Virus record (IMG/VR): IMGVR_UViG_3300030061_001060
Span: 1 to 37,350 of that record
Reading direction: 5' to 3' (one strand)
DNA: 37,350 bases
Source of the DNA: a virus
Every line of letters starts with the position of its first letter. Position 1 is the first letter of the stretch. Below the pieces are notes generated by a model. That model saw nothing but the letters and a program-made list of their open reading frames with translations, searched no databases and was not told where the DNA came from. Of the stretch, positions 23,877 through 31,113 are shown piece after piece. A program made the translations under genes and the position numbers.

Positions 23877-24824
23877 CTATGCACCATCGTTAAGACAATA
23901 ATACAGACAAACAGTTCCTTTTTTAAAACTGCCACCGTTTAGCATTTCTAATTTAAAACCTGCCGTATAATCTGTGGACATCACAAAATTACCTTGATTG
24001 CCTCTTCCTTGATAAACGATTGAAGATGCAAAATTATAATTACTATTGCCAGTGTGAAATCCATTTACCTCTACAACACCATCAAAATCGTATTTAGCAT
24101 TATAATGTTGTAATTGAAAATTAAGGTCTCTAAATGACATACTACTATTCTGAGTTTGTAATGCATTCCAATCACCATAAGTAGTGTTAACAGAGCCATT
24201 TTGCTGTACTGTACCACTAGGGCCATTATTTAGTCTAATTTTATTACGAGTTGATGTGTCATAATTAGCACCGTAATTATTACTTAGAGTTTGATTAAGA
24301 GTACCAATCTGACTATTTGCAATATTATTACCACTTGAATTTATAGCTTCAACATTCATATACCAACTTCCATTTTGTGCTGCAAGACCATAAGCCTCCA
24401 TATAATAACTAGAAACATCTGAAGCATTTACACCACTAGGTAACAATAAATCTATATATCCAACTCCAGTATTAGCACCATTTGATTCACTGCCACCAAA
24501 ACTACTAATAATAGAATTAAAATCTGCTTTATCTGCAAGTCTCCAACCAGTATGAGAACCTATTTGCATTGGATCACCGCCCGCAGAATACCAGCCTAAA
24601 GTATTTCCTCCAGCGGTTCCTAATGCTTTTCCAGCTTGAATGTTAGCAGGAACTGTGTAAGTAACTGTTCCTGCCGCATTTGTTACTTTTTGAAGTCTAT
24701 CTCTCCATGAAAGAACGCCTGAACCATTTGTTTGCAACATATCACCAGCAGCAGGTGTTGTTGTTGGCAAGGTAAGAGCTGTTCCTCCATTATATTGTAT
24801 TTGATCTACTGTTAATAATGACAT
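23877..24824 (-). CDS. Fibre-like virion protein, paralogue 1 of a tandem array
   Basis: This 315-residue protein is the first of the four in transcription order. The N-terminus has LPTTTPAAGDMLQTNGSGVL near residues 19-38 and a second weak copy before GGNTLGWYSAGG. The body is Asn/Ser/Gly/Tyr-rich. The C-terminus TAGFKLEMLNGGSFKKGTV, ending YYCLNDGA, corresponds to the GMKIEW...KDGVVS ends of paralogues 2 and 3. It is separated from the next gene by 9 bases. It is likely an exposed tail or head fibre; the receptor or partner is unknown. Confidence 0.65.
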   Translation of the reverse strand: MSLLTVDQIQYNGGTALTLPTTTPAAGDMLQTNGSGVLSWRDRLQKVTNAAGTVTYTVPANIQAGKALGTAGGNTLGWYSAGGDPMQIGSHTGWRLADKADFNSIISSFGGSESNGANTGVGYIDLLLPSGVNASDVSSYYMEAYGLAAQNGSWYMNVEAINSSGNNIANSQIGTLNQTLSNNYGANYDTSTRNKIRLNNGPSGTVQQNGSVNTTYGDWNALQTQNSSMSFRDLNFQLQHYNAKYDFDGVVEVNGFHTGNSNYNFASSIVYQGRGNQGNFVMSTDYTAGFKLEMLNGGSFKKGTVCLYYCLNDGA

Positions 24825-24833
24825 TTTTTTATC

Positions 24834-25511
24834 CTATGCGTTTAATGTAACCGTGTCACCTAAATTTAATACAGCATGAGAAGTTGCGTCAATAACTTCA
24901 ACACTTCCTGAACCAGTAATTGCTACTGAGCCTACCACATTAAATTGTCCTAAAGCAACTGTAATTTCTGTAATCGTTCCAGCAGACCAGAAGGGAGAAA
25001 CTTCGTTAGCGTATGCTGTATCTGCAATATAGTATACTGCATCATCAAAAACAGTTACTGAACCATTTGCACCTATTGTTGTACCATCTTTTGCTGTAAA
25101 TACTGCACCTAGTGTAAATCCACCTGTTGTTTCTGGTATAACACTTTGTGCTCCACTAATAGTTCCTGAAGCAGAAGCAATATCAACAGCAGATAAAACA
25201 CCCGCTCTTTCAGCTGGTAATGTTACAAAAACATCTTTTTCTGCTGCACTAAAATTAACTAATCCATTTGAATTAGAAGATTCAAAAACAAAATCACGGC
25301 TAAGCGTAGTACCGCTTGCGGTATATGTTCCTATGCCTGTTTCAAAGTCTCCAGCTGCGTTAGTAATACCGTACTGTGTTCGAGCACCATCTCCTAAAAC
25401 AGAAAAAGCTTGAAACCCTAAAGTAGCACCAGACAAAGTAAGAGTTCCAGTTCCACTTGTCGTACTTGTTTCTTTAATCCTATCAGCTATTTTCAAGCTA
25501 AAATGAGGCAT
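24834..25511 (-). CDS. Tail/fibre-associated protein with DRIKETSTTSG N-terminal domain
   Basis: A 225-residue beta-rich protein. The first ~110 residues follow a pattern widespread in phage tail proteins: DRIKETSTTSGTGTLTLSGA, then a Tyr-Gly segment (DGARTQYGI), ETGIGTYTASGTTLSRDFVF, SSNSNGLVNFSAAEKDVFV and LPAERA. This N-terminal domain often anchors fibres or spikes. The C-terminal half is Ser/Thr/Gly/Val-rich beta sheet without known motifs. It lies directly between a 150-aa tail protein and the fibre paralogue array, so it may be a baseplate or fibre-connecting piece. Confidence 0.65.
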   Translation of the reverse strand: MPHFSLKIADRIKETSTTSGTGTLTLSGATLGFQAFSVLGDGARTQYGITNAAGDFETGIGTYTASGTTLSRDFVFESSNSNGLVNFSAAEKDVFVTLPAERAGVLSAVDIASASGTISGAQSVIPETTGGFTLGAVFTAKDGTTIGANGSVTVFDDAVYYIADTAYANEVSPFWSAGTITEITVALGQFNVVGSVAITGSGSVEVIDATSHAVLNLGDTVTLNA

Positions 25512-25964
25512 TTATACTATCCGAATAATAGCGTTTGTTGCATCAGGTGTAGGAAATTGAACTGTAAAATCACCAGAACTTGATGATTTATCTGAACCAA
25601 AATCAAGAATTGCTACTGATTTATTAGATTGTGTAGAATTATAAATCATTGCACCACGAGCTGTAATAGTCGAAGTACTCCAAGTTATATCTCCAAAATC
25701 TGTAATAGCAGTAGTTCCAGATGGATTTGATGGTGTTACGTTAGTAAGGTTTTTACCTCCTGATACATAACCAGTTCCAGAAGCTTCATTAGTTGCTGTA
25801 AATGCGGTAGTTGCTGCACCTAAAGTTGCAGATGATGTATATAGAGCAATTTTAAATGTTGCTCCTGTATTAGCAGATCCACCGCCACTACCATTAGTAA
25901 AATTATGAACACCTTGAAGCATCTCAACTTTAAAGCTGGTGGTCATTGCTTGAGTTATTGCCAT
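25512..25964 (-). CDS. Small beta-rich virion protein
   Basis: This 150-residue protein opens with AMTTSFKVEMLQGVHNF and continues as Ser/Thr/Gly-rich beta strands (ATFKIALYTSSATLGAATTA, YVSGGKNLTNVTPSNPSGTT). Proteins with the start FKxELLxGxHxF and a KIALYTSxA segment are common in phage tail regions and usually annotated only as structural. It has neither signal peptide nor membrane segment. It abuts the 225-aa gene directly. A tail or decoration role is inferred from context and composition. Confidence 0.6.
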   Translation of the reverse strand: MAITQAMTTSFKVEMLQGVHNFTNGSGGGSANTGATFKIALYTSSATLGAATTAFTATNEASGTGYVSGGKNLTNVTPSNPSGTTAITDFGDITWSTSTITARGAMIYNSTQSNKSVAILDFGSDKSSSSGDFTVQFPTPDATNAIIRIV

Positions 25965-25965
25965 T

Positions 25966-26256
25966 TTATATTCTCCTTATAATTTCGGCTATATCATTGT
26001 GTCCTTGTGAGGACAATGTACCACATATAGTTGTACGTTCAGACAAGATAGCTTGTTTTATGTAATAAGTCATTACACTTCTTACATTTTCTTTAAATGC
26101 TTCTGCCTGCTCTCTAATTGCAGGAGGAGCGTCAGCGGATACAGAGATAATATGATCAGTAGCTCTATCAGCCCAATGATCAACCCCTAACCCGGTATTG
26201 TTTGTAGTTACCACTTCTACTTGACCTAATTTAGGTCCTAGTTCTTCTGTAAACAT
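25966..26256 (-). CDS. Small helical protein of unknown function in tail gene cluster
   Basis: A 96-residue protein: a beta-like start (LGQVEVVTTNNTG), HWADRATDHIISVSADAPPA, and a long helix (IREQAEAFKENVRSVMTYYI) ending ICGTLSSQGHNDIAEIIRRI. Its helical C-terminus and the Gly-His-Asn turn recall small phage proteins of tail clusters, but no named family is recognised. The start shares TAATG with the 223-aa adaptor-like gene; the next gene follows after one base. It is probably virion-associated or an assembly factor. Confidence 0.55.
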   Translation of the reverse strand: MFTEELGPKLGQVEVVTTNNTGLGVDHWADRATDHIISVSADAPPAIREQAEAFKENVRSVMTYYIKQAILSERTTICGTLSSQGHNDIAEIIRRI

Positions 26257-26927
26257 TAAGTCACCTCTATTCTTAAACTATCAAAACGATACTCATCTCG
26301 TCTGTCTCTACCTTCAAATAGGTTTTTCTGACGAGATATTTCTTCCATGAACCTTTTTTCATATTCTGCTAAAAGGGTAGGTTCACCCTTCATAAATATA
26401 TAAGCCTCAATTAAAGAACCATACAATAGTGCATTTCTTGAATTTTCAGACAAGTAAGTACCATTTGTGTTTACTGTTAAGCTTGGAGGCCTATATAAAT
26501 AATTTAATTCCATTGTGTAATTTGCATCAGGAGTAGGAGCAACTAAAAATGTATTGTCCTCACCCGCTGTATTACTACCAGCATCAAAATCTGCGTAATA
26601 TTTTGGTAATCCATTTAAATTAGCTTGAGCTGGGTCTATGTCATATTCTTGAATAAAAGATGGGTGTTTTTTATCTAAATAATGATAATCACCATTTGCA
26701 TCAATTGCTGCTAAAGAAAAAGACGCTAAATAATCTGTAGGACCTTTTAAAAATCTATTTCCTTGCGTTACATTACCTGTCGCTGTTTTTCTAAAAACAT
26801 TAACTTGCACAAGCTCTAACATTCTTTCTTCAGCAGATATAATAAAATCATTTAAACTACTTACAAAAGTAGCTTCGTTATTTTGTGTGTAATTTTGTAT
26901 AAGTGTTTTTAATTCTTCTAATGTCAT
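26256..26927 (-). CDS. Adaptor-like (gp11/gp4-type) head-tail connection protein
   Basis: A 223-residue protein. An N-terminal helix pair (LEELKTLIQNYTQNNEATFV, FIISAEERMLELVQVNVFRK) is followed by beta segments (YLASFSLAAIDANGDYHYL, MELNYLYRPPSL) and a C-terminal helix (NALLYGSLIEAYIFMKGEPT, YEKRFMEEISRQK). This layout resembles the podovirus adaptor or tail tubular A proteins that ring the portal. A second, different adaptor-like protein is encoded two genes upstream. The start overlaps the stop of the zinc-ribbon gene (ATGA at 26924-26927). The assignment is to fold type, not proven by a diagnostic motif. Confidence 0.6.
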   Translation of the reverse strand: MTLEELKTLIQNYTQNNEATFVSSLNDFIISAEERMLELVQVNVFRKTATGNVTQGNRFLKGPTDYLASFSLAAIDANGDYHYLDKKHPSFIQEYDIDPAQANLNGLPKYYADFDAGSNTAGEDNTFLVAPTPDANYTMELNYLYRPPSLTVNTNGTYLSENSRNALLYGSLIEAYIFMKGEPTLLAEYEKRFMEEISRQKNLFEGRDRRDEYRFDSLRIEVT

Positions 26928-27259
26928 GTCGTTACTACCGTTACTGTTCCTACACTACCATTAATAGAGGAAAATGTAAGTGCTGTACCAATTGGATCTA
27001 CTACTAAAGAATTAAAAGCATTTACTTTTGTTGTTCTAACTAAACCTTCACCCGCTGGTACATCTTTATCAGGTCTTGGTTCATACAATGCTTGTGGATC
27101 AGCAAAATTTAATCTTACTTCAAGTTGAGGTTGCTTAGGTTCCCAACATTCTGAGCATGTTTTAAAACCATTCCACTCATTGTGTAATTCTTTTAATAGA
27201 TATCTTTGTCCGCATCTATCACATTGTCCTAGAGCTCTTTTTCCGTTTGCATAAGCCAT
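26924..27259 (-). CDS. Zinc-ribbon virion-associated protein with GTVTVVT C-terminus
   Basis: A 111-residue protein. C13, C16, C35 and C38 form two CxxC pairs (QCDRCGQRY and KTCSECWEPK), a four-cysteine zinc ribbon. The NEWNGFKTCSECWEPKQPQ segment is a widespread phage signature. The second half is beta-rich and ends SSINGSVGTVTVVTT, nearly the same ending as the 107-aa protein at 15774-16097. It lies between the two adaptor-like genes and overlaps both (TAATG and ATGA), so a role in the neck or head-to-tail joint is likely. No enzyme activity is indicated. Confidence 0.7.
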   Translation of the reverse strand: MAYANGKRALGQCDRCGQRYLLKELHNEWNGFKTCSECWEPKQPQLEVRLNFADPQALYEPRPDKDVPAGEGLVRTTKVNAFNSLVVDPIGTALTFSSINGSVGTVTVVTT

Positions 27260-27942
27260 TAACTAAGTCTCCTATAACTTCGCATAGAAGGTCTAACTTG
27301 ATAACTTTGACGAACTTCGTCTTGATCAGCAGCTCTTTTAAATTCTTCTTCATAACTTTGTTTTAACAACATAGTTCTCTCTGGTGCTCTTTTGATAGAA
27401 AGATAATAAGCAAGACCAGCAGCTAAACATGGGTAAAACCTAAACGGAACTTGCATTGTGTTTGGACCGTAGTCCGCATCTTCTATTCTTCTAAGGTAAT
27501 TAAATACTAAACTATCAGAATTATTGTTTGATGTAGGCCATATTTGTATTTTTGGAGATATTTGTTTATCTACAAAATATTGACTTGGTTGACCTTGTGT
27601 TGATTTATCAGGAATCTGTAAATATTCATTTCTTCCAATAGGTTGAATAATTATGTCAGAAGTGTTTCCGTTATTTAAAGTTCTGTAAGCAACACCTAAA
27701 ACATCAATAGCACCTTCTGGTAAACTATAATCTGTTTGACCTTGAACTAAAGTCTCTGTGTGTTGAACAACTGTCCATTGATTTAGACCTCTGTTAGCCC
27801 AATCAGCTAACATAAGATTTAAACTTCTTTGAGCAGTTTTTAAATCATAACCAGTTCTTAATTGTAGACCGCATCTTTCAAATGCTTCTTCAACGTATTC
27901 TGCTACGTCTAATTCAAAATCTCTACTATTACTGGTCGCCAT
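27259..27942 (-). CDS. P22 gp4-like head-to-tail adaptor (tail accessory factor)
   Basis: 227 residues. The segment RTGYDLKTAQRSLNLMLADW followed by ANRGLNQWTV (about residues 29-58) is the diagnostic pattern of P22 gp4-type tail accessory factors, which bind the portal ring and start the tail. A beta domain follows (TDYSLPEGAIDVLGVAY, IIIQPIGRNEY, IQIWPT), then a C-terminal helix (AGLAYYLSIKRAPERTMLLK). It is longer than P22 gp4 (166 residues), mostly through the added beta domain. It sits before the zinc-ribbon gene (TAATG), and 4 bases after a 58-residue gene. Confidence 0.8.
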   Translation of the reverse strand: MATSNSRDFELDVAEYVEEAFERCGLQLRTGYDLKTAQRSLNLMLADWANRGLNQWTVVQHTETLVQGQTDYSLPEGAIDVLGVAYRTLNNGNTSDIIIQPIGRNEYLQIPDKSTQGQPSQYFVDKQISPKIQIWPTSNNNSDSLVFNYLRRIEDADYGPNTMQVPFRFYPCLAAGLAYYLSIKRAPERTMLLKQSYEEEFKRAADQDEVRQSYQVRPSMRSYRRLS

Positions 27943-27946
27943 GTCA

Positions 27947-28123
27947 TTATCCTATCTTGGTAAATTTTCGTCTTCCTGGAGCTATTGCACCACAACCTAT
28001 ATTACCAGTTCTTTCCCCTGGTTTCAAAGGTTGTCCATTATAACTCACTAAACCACCAGAGCGATACTTTTTTATTCCACCAGTAGAAATTTCTTTATTC
28101 ATTTGAGCTCTTGATATAGGCAT
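27947..28123 (-). CDS. 58-residue protein with capsid-like ISRAQ N-terminus
   Basis: Found by translating the space between two genes: ATG at 28123, TAA at 27947. The peptide begins MPISRAQMNKEISTGG and continues with Lys, Gly and Arg (KKYRSGGLVSYNG, APGRRKFTKIG). The major capsid protein begins MAISRAQLAKEL; the two genes share 17 identical bases over this part (28103-28119 and 32002-32018). The start is joined to the upstream stop by TAATG. Basic KYRSGG-type small proteins are common in marine phages without known function. A virion or assembly role is plausible, possibly through the shared N-terminal peptide. Confidence 0.6.
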   Translation of the reverse strand: MPISRAQMNKEISTGGIKKYRSGGLVSYNGQPLKPGERTGNIGCGAIAPGRRKFTKIG

Positions 28124-28584
28124 TATAACGAATCCTCAAAAACATCTACGTTATCAATAACTTGAGGTTTACCATACAATGCTTCATTTCTTTCCTTAAT
28201 ATATTGCATAGCGGCTAAAGTGTTTTCTATACCACCACCAGCTAATCTATCGGCTTCTTGTCCGTAATAAATTCTTGACATAAATTCAGGGTCTTGACCA
28301 ATCATCATTTGCGTAATGTCATAACCAGAATACCCTGGGTGTCTTACTCTACTAGGTCCATAATCAAATCTGTTTTGAACATCGTTAAGTGTTCTCGAAG
28401 AATCATTATTCATACCTAACGCTTCACCTACATTTTGTGCTGTCATGTTTCTTGGATTTACTTTAGGTACATCCGTAATAGGAGCAGCTCTTCCATATGG
28501 AGTTGTCATACCTGATAGTGCAAAACTAGGAGCTGCATTATTAAAAAAAGAACCAAGTCCACTTAAAATTGCTTGTCCTATCAT
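28123..28584 (-). CDS. Small virion-associated protein, unknown
   Basis: A 153-residue protein with a Gly/Ala/Phe-rich start (MIGQAILSGLGSFFNNAAPS), a polar middle (RNMTAQNVGEALGMNNDSSR), Tyr/Gly turns (HPGYSGYDITQMMIGQDPEF) and a helical tail (AAMQYIKERNEALYGKP). Its start has the look of the N-termini of some phage internal proteins, but no family is recognised. The start is two bases after the stop of the XhlA-like gene and its stop forms TAATG with the 58-residue gene. Probably part of the head-tail cluster. Confidence 0.55.
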   Translation of the reverse strand: MIGQAILSGLGSFFNNAAPSFALSGMTTPYGRAAPITDVPKVNPRNMTAQNVGEALGMNNDSSRTLNDVQNRFDYGPSRVRHPGYSGYDITQMMIGQDPEFMSRIYYGQEADRLAGGGIENTLAAMQYIKERNEALYGKPQVIDNVDVFEDSL

Positions 28585-28586
28585 AT

Positions 28587-28754
28587 CTACTCCATCACTA
28601 ACTTTAATAGCAAGCCTATTACACTTGCTGAAGCACCAATCAATATAAACTCTATTCTATAAAGTCTTTTATCTATTGCATCGTATCGTTCGCTACAAGC
28701 ATCAACATGTGAATCAATTTTAGTTTCTACTGATGCTACTGTAGACTTAGCCAT
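28587..28754 (-). CDS. 55-residue XhlA-like protein: helix plus C-terminal membrane segment
   Basis: Found by translating the space between two genes: ATG at 28754, TAG at 28587. The first ~33 residues form a polar helix with heptad spacing (VASVETKIDSHVDACSERYD, then RLYRIE), and residues 34-52 are a membrane segment (FILIGASASVIGLLLKL). A short coiled coil followed by one C-terminal TM is the layout of XhlA/haemolysin-type phage membrane proteins, which can assist lysis. It starts at TAATG with the upstream repeat-protein gene. Its place among virion genes is unusual for a lysis gene, so an internal or membrane-contact role is also possible. Confidence 0.6.
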   Translation of the reverse strand: MAKSTVASVETKIDSHVDACSERYDAIDKRLYRIEFILIGASASVIGLLLKLVME

Positions 28755-30160
28755 TAGACAGCTCCACCGAACAGATTAGTGTATACTCCTGGGTTGTTTT
28801 GTTGAAGATAATCTTGATATCCTTGAGAGTATCTATCTCCCTCGAATGGAGTATTTAAATAAGAACTGTACTCAGGTGTGTAAACATCACCAGAATAACC
28901 ATATGTCTGAGGGTTGCTTAGTTGATTATATAATGATGAATAAGGGTTGTAGGCCATTTGATTATAGTTATTACCACCAAAACCACCATAGAACATATTA
29001 TTCATACCATAACCTGAGCCATATCCTGTACTATAACCAGAAGGCGAGAATCCTAGTCCTGTGTTACCATAAAAAGAACCAATTCCACCTGCATATGGAT
29101 TCATTCCATATCCATAACCATACCCTGAGTTAAATGGACTGCCATAACCCATACCACCACCATACATAGTGCCGTACATGTTATTGTAACGACCCGCACC
29201 TTGTAGTGAATTACGACTTTGCATAAATTGATTTAGTAACCCCATAAGACCGCTGTAGTCTGTTTGTGGTTGGTTTTGTTGAGCTAATAAATCATTGTAA
29301 AGTTGCTCATAGTTAATAGATTCAGTTGTATTATCAGTAGTTGTATCTTCAATAGTTGTATCTTCAATAGGATCAAATAAAGTTGGATCGGGATTTGCAG
29401 CACTAAATGCATCTATCCCAGCAAATGTTTCAATTCCCGGATAAAGAGCATTTACTTCTGATGCAAGACCCATAGCAGCCTTACCTGTTGTAGGATCTAT
29501 ATAATAAACTTGATTTCTTCCAGTTCCAGCACCGAAACCTTGATTGTATGGATTGTAAGTATAATTGCCTGTAAATTCAGGCATTGTTGTTGGATCATAA
29601 CGATTAACTAAATCCATAAAAGATTCATCACCACCATATCTTGCAATTATATCATCAAGATTTGTACTTCCTTGTAAGAAAAAATCAGCAGTGCTACCTA
29701 GACCTCTATCAACTAAAGCATTAGCAATTTCTTGAGCAGTTGAACCTGGTAAGGTAATAGAATTAGAGTCTAAATCTAAATCTGAGTCTAAATCTGAGTC
29801 TAGGTCTAGATCTGAGTCTAAGTTTGAATCTAAATTTGAATCTAAATTTAAGTCTAAGTTTGAATCTAAATTTGAGTCTAAGTTTGAGTCTAAGTCTAGG
29901 TCAGGTTCAGGTGGAAGACCATAACTTTTTGTTGCTGGATTATAAACATAACCAAGACTTTCTAAATAAGTATTATCTCCAGAAAGTGTATCTGCTATAG
30001 TATCTGCACCACTATCTAAATATTCTTGTGCATCACTTACCGCACCATAATTTTCTATAATACCGCTACCATCGGAGGCATAAGTAACACCTCCGACTGT
30101 AACAGTTCCGTCAGGATTAGTAGTTACTAGATTATTAAGATAATCAAATTCAGTAGCCAT
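28754..30160 (-). CDS. Virion-associated protein with LDSN repeat tract and Gly/Tyr/Asn-rich C-terminus
   Basis: This 468-residue protein begins with a small beta-like region (about 1-80), then an acidic repeat (residues about 87-134) made of alternating Leu-Asp-Ser-Asn/Asp. A possibly folded region (about 135-255) follows, then Thr/Asp/Glu-rich sequence, and finally about 150 residues dominated by Gly, Tyr, Asn and Met (GYGSGYGMNNMFYGGFGG), which resembles low-complexity, phase-separating or adhesive segments. No enzyme or known domain is visible. It lies just after two small putative head proteins and before a membrane peptide gene. It could be a head fibre, internal disordered protein or surface protein; the function is unknown. 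Confidence 0.6.
   Translation of the reverse strand: MATEFDYLNNLVTTNPDGTVTVGGVTYASDGSGIIENYGAVSDAQEYLDSGADTIADTLSGDNTYLESLGYVYNPATKSYGLPPEPDLDLDSNLDSNLDSNLDLNLDSNLDSNLDSDLDLDSDLDSDLDLDSNSITLPGSTAQEIANALVDRGLGSTADFFLQGSTNLDDIIARYGGDESFMDLVNRYDPTTMPEFTGNYTYNPYNQGFGAGTGRNQVYYIDPTTGKAAMGLASEVNALYPGIETFAGIDAFSAANPDPTLFDPIEDTTIEDTTTDNTTESINYEQLYNDLLAQQNQPQTDYSGLMGLLNQFMQSRNSLQGAGRYNNMYGTMYGGGMGYGSPFNSGYGYGYGMNPYAGGIGSFYGNTGLGFSPSGYSTGYGSGYGMNNMFYGGFGGNNYNQMAYNPYSSLYNQLSNPQTYGYSGDVYTPEYSSYLNTPFEGDRYSQGYQDYLQQNNPGVYTNLFGGAV
29759..29902 (-). repeat. Hexanucleotide-based repeat coding (LDS[ND]) units
   Basis: About 144 bases of imperfect 6-base units (forward gagtct / aaatct / aagttt types) encode Leu-Asp-Ser-Asn and Leu-Asp-Leu-Asp runs, with local 12- to 18-base repetition. 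Slippage could change its length. No spacers or palindromic repeats occur, so it is not a CRISPR array. Confidence 0.85.
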
Positions 30161-30163
30161 GTT

Positions 30164-30493
30164 TTACGCCGTATAGGTTATGACGCAATTTGAAATACCT
30201 GCGTTCGATACTACCCTCATGCCTCTTTGTAATCTTATGCCGCTATCAACATAAAAACTATCACTTTGACCAGAGTTAACTTTAAATAAAGCTTTGCTTG
30301 TCCAAGTACCTGCTTTGTTTTTAGTTTGAATGTCTATAGTTCCGTCAGCTGAATCAGCTTCTAGATAAACACCTCTAAAATAAACAGAACGATTAGTTCC
30401 TTTGTTTTTTGTGTACGCATTGTTAGTGTCCCCTGCAACTACTTCCGTAGTTGCGTTGGAACCCTGTTGATGACTTTTATAGTGTCCAGCCAT
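30164..30493 (-). CDS. Small beta-rich virion protein (putative decoration/neck)
   Basis: This 109-residue protein has a polar N-terminus (HYKSHQQGSNATTEVV) and then regular beta strands (RSVYFRGVYLEADSADGTID, KAGTWTSKALFKVNSG, RGMRVVSNAGISNCVITYTA). It lies after the 156-aa gene and before the LDSN-repeat gene, in the stretch following the capsid terminator. The pattern fits a beta-sandwich decoration or fibre-base protein, and similar ones occur in marine phages without assigned function. No enzyme motif is present. Confidence 0.6.
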   Translation of the reverse strand: MAGHYKSHQQGSNATTEVVAGDTNNAYTKNKGTNRSVYFRGVYLEADSADGTIDIQTKNKAGTWTSKALFKVNSGQSDSFYVDSGIRLQRGMRVVSNAGISNCVITYTA

Positions 30494-30505
30494 TATAACC
30501 TCCTA

Positions 30506-30976
30506 TTAAAGTGTGTTATTATTTTGGACGTAATCTACTGTTAATACACCTACACCATTACCAGCATTAGCACTTAACAATCTAATTCTTTTCTTGTCTG
30601 TTCCACTATCTAGCCAATTTTCAGTTCTTACTTTATTTGCACCAGGCGCTACATTGACAATGCCAAGTGTACCACCGGCAACGCCAGCTGCTGTAGTTAG
30701 TGATGTTGCATCCACAACAGCACCGTTATCCCATCCTAGTCCAGCGGTAGAAGCTCCACCACTCCAAGCCACAGTTACATATAATTTAATTGATATGATT
30801 TGGCTATTAGCAGGAATAATAATAGTTGTTGCAGGAGCATTAGTATTTTGTGTTACGCTCACTGATTGTGAAATCACAGAAGAACCTACGTCCTTCATGT
30901 TTGTTTGTACGTTTGTACCTGTTGTTTTAGATACGGGACCCGCTTTAATTGGCCCTGAAAAAGTTGTTTGACCCAT
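30506..30976 (-). CDS. Virion protein, FSGPIKAG family (putative head decoration)
   Basis: A 156-residue protein starting MGQTTFSGPIKAGPVSKTTG. The FSGPIKAGxxxxTTG start and a later ATTIIIPANSQIISIKLYVT strand recur in marine phage virion proteins. The rest is Thr/Ala/Gly/Val-rich beta sheet ending VLTVDYVQNNNTL. It is the first gene after the terminator that follows the capsid gene, so its expression needs either read-through or a promoter in the 137-base gap upstream. A GGAG-type ribosome site (AAGGAGAATATT) precedes the ATG. A decoration role is a guess from context. Confidence 0.6.
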   Translation of the reverse strand: MGQTTFSGPIKAGPVSKTTGTNVQTNMKDVGSSVISQSVSVTQNTNAPATTIIIPANSQIISIKLYVTVAWSGGASTAGLGWDNGAVVDATSLTTAAGVAGGTLGIVNVAPGANKVRTENWLDSGTDKKRIRLLSANAGNGVGVLTVDYVQNNNTL

Positions 30977-31061
30977 AATATTCTCCTTAGTCTGGTTAAG
31001 TCGACCTCAATGGTCGTCTAAAGATATCTTAGGGTACATAATTAATTAAACAAATGCAAAC

Positions 31062-31090
31062 AAAAAAAGGGAGCCGAAGCTCCCTTTTCT
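31062..31090 (-). terminator. Rho-independent terminator after the capsid gene
   Basis: On the late-gene strand, GGGAGC-TTCG-GCTCCC forms a perfect stem with a UUCG tetraloop, extended by AAAA/UUUU pairs and followed by a run of seven U. It lies 24 bases past the capsid stop, in the 137-base gap (30977-31113). The rest of the gap holds a weak 5-bp hairpin (cgacc/ggtcg at about 31012-31026) and no convincing promoter boxes. The position matches that of T-phi after the capsid gene in T7. It would make capsid-proximal genes more abundant than tail genes. Confidence 0.9.
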
Positions 31091-31113
31091 GAATTCATAA
31101 TACTTAAAATTAA

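Noticed and set aside
20821-24824. Diversity-generating retroelement acting on the Asn-rich fibre paralogues
   Set aside because: No reverse transcriptase or matching template/variable repeat pair is visible; Asn richness fits the AT-rich coding bias.
28846-29133. Plus-strand frames inside late genes (also at 4109, 6837, 11883, 12649, 16529, 19740, 31199, 33075, 36877)
   Set aside because: They lie opposite well-supported minus-strand genes, have biased or low-complexity composition and no start signals, so they are antisense shadows.
29759-29902. CRISPR array
   Set aside because: The units are 6-base coding repeats without spacers.
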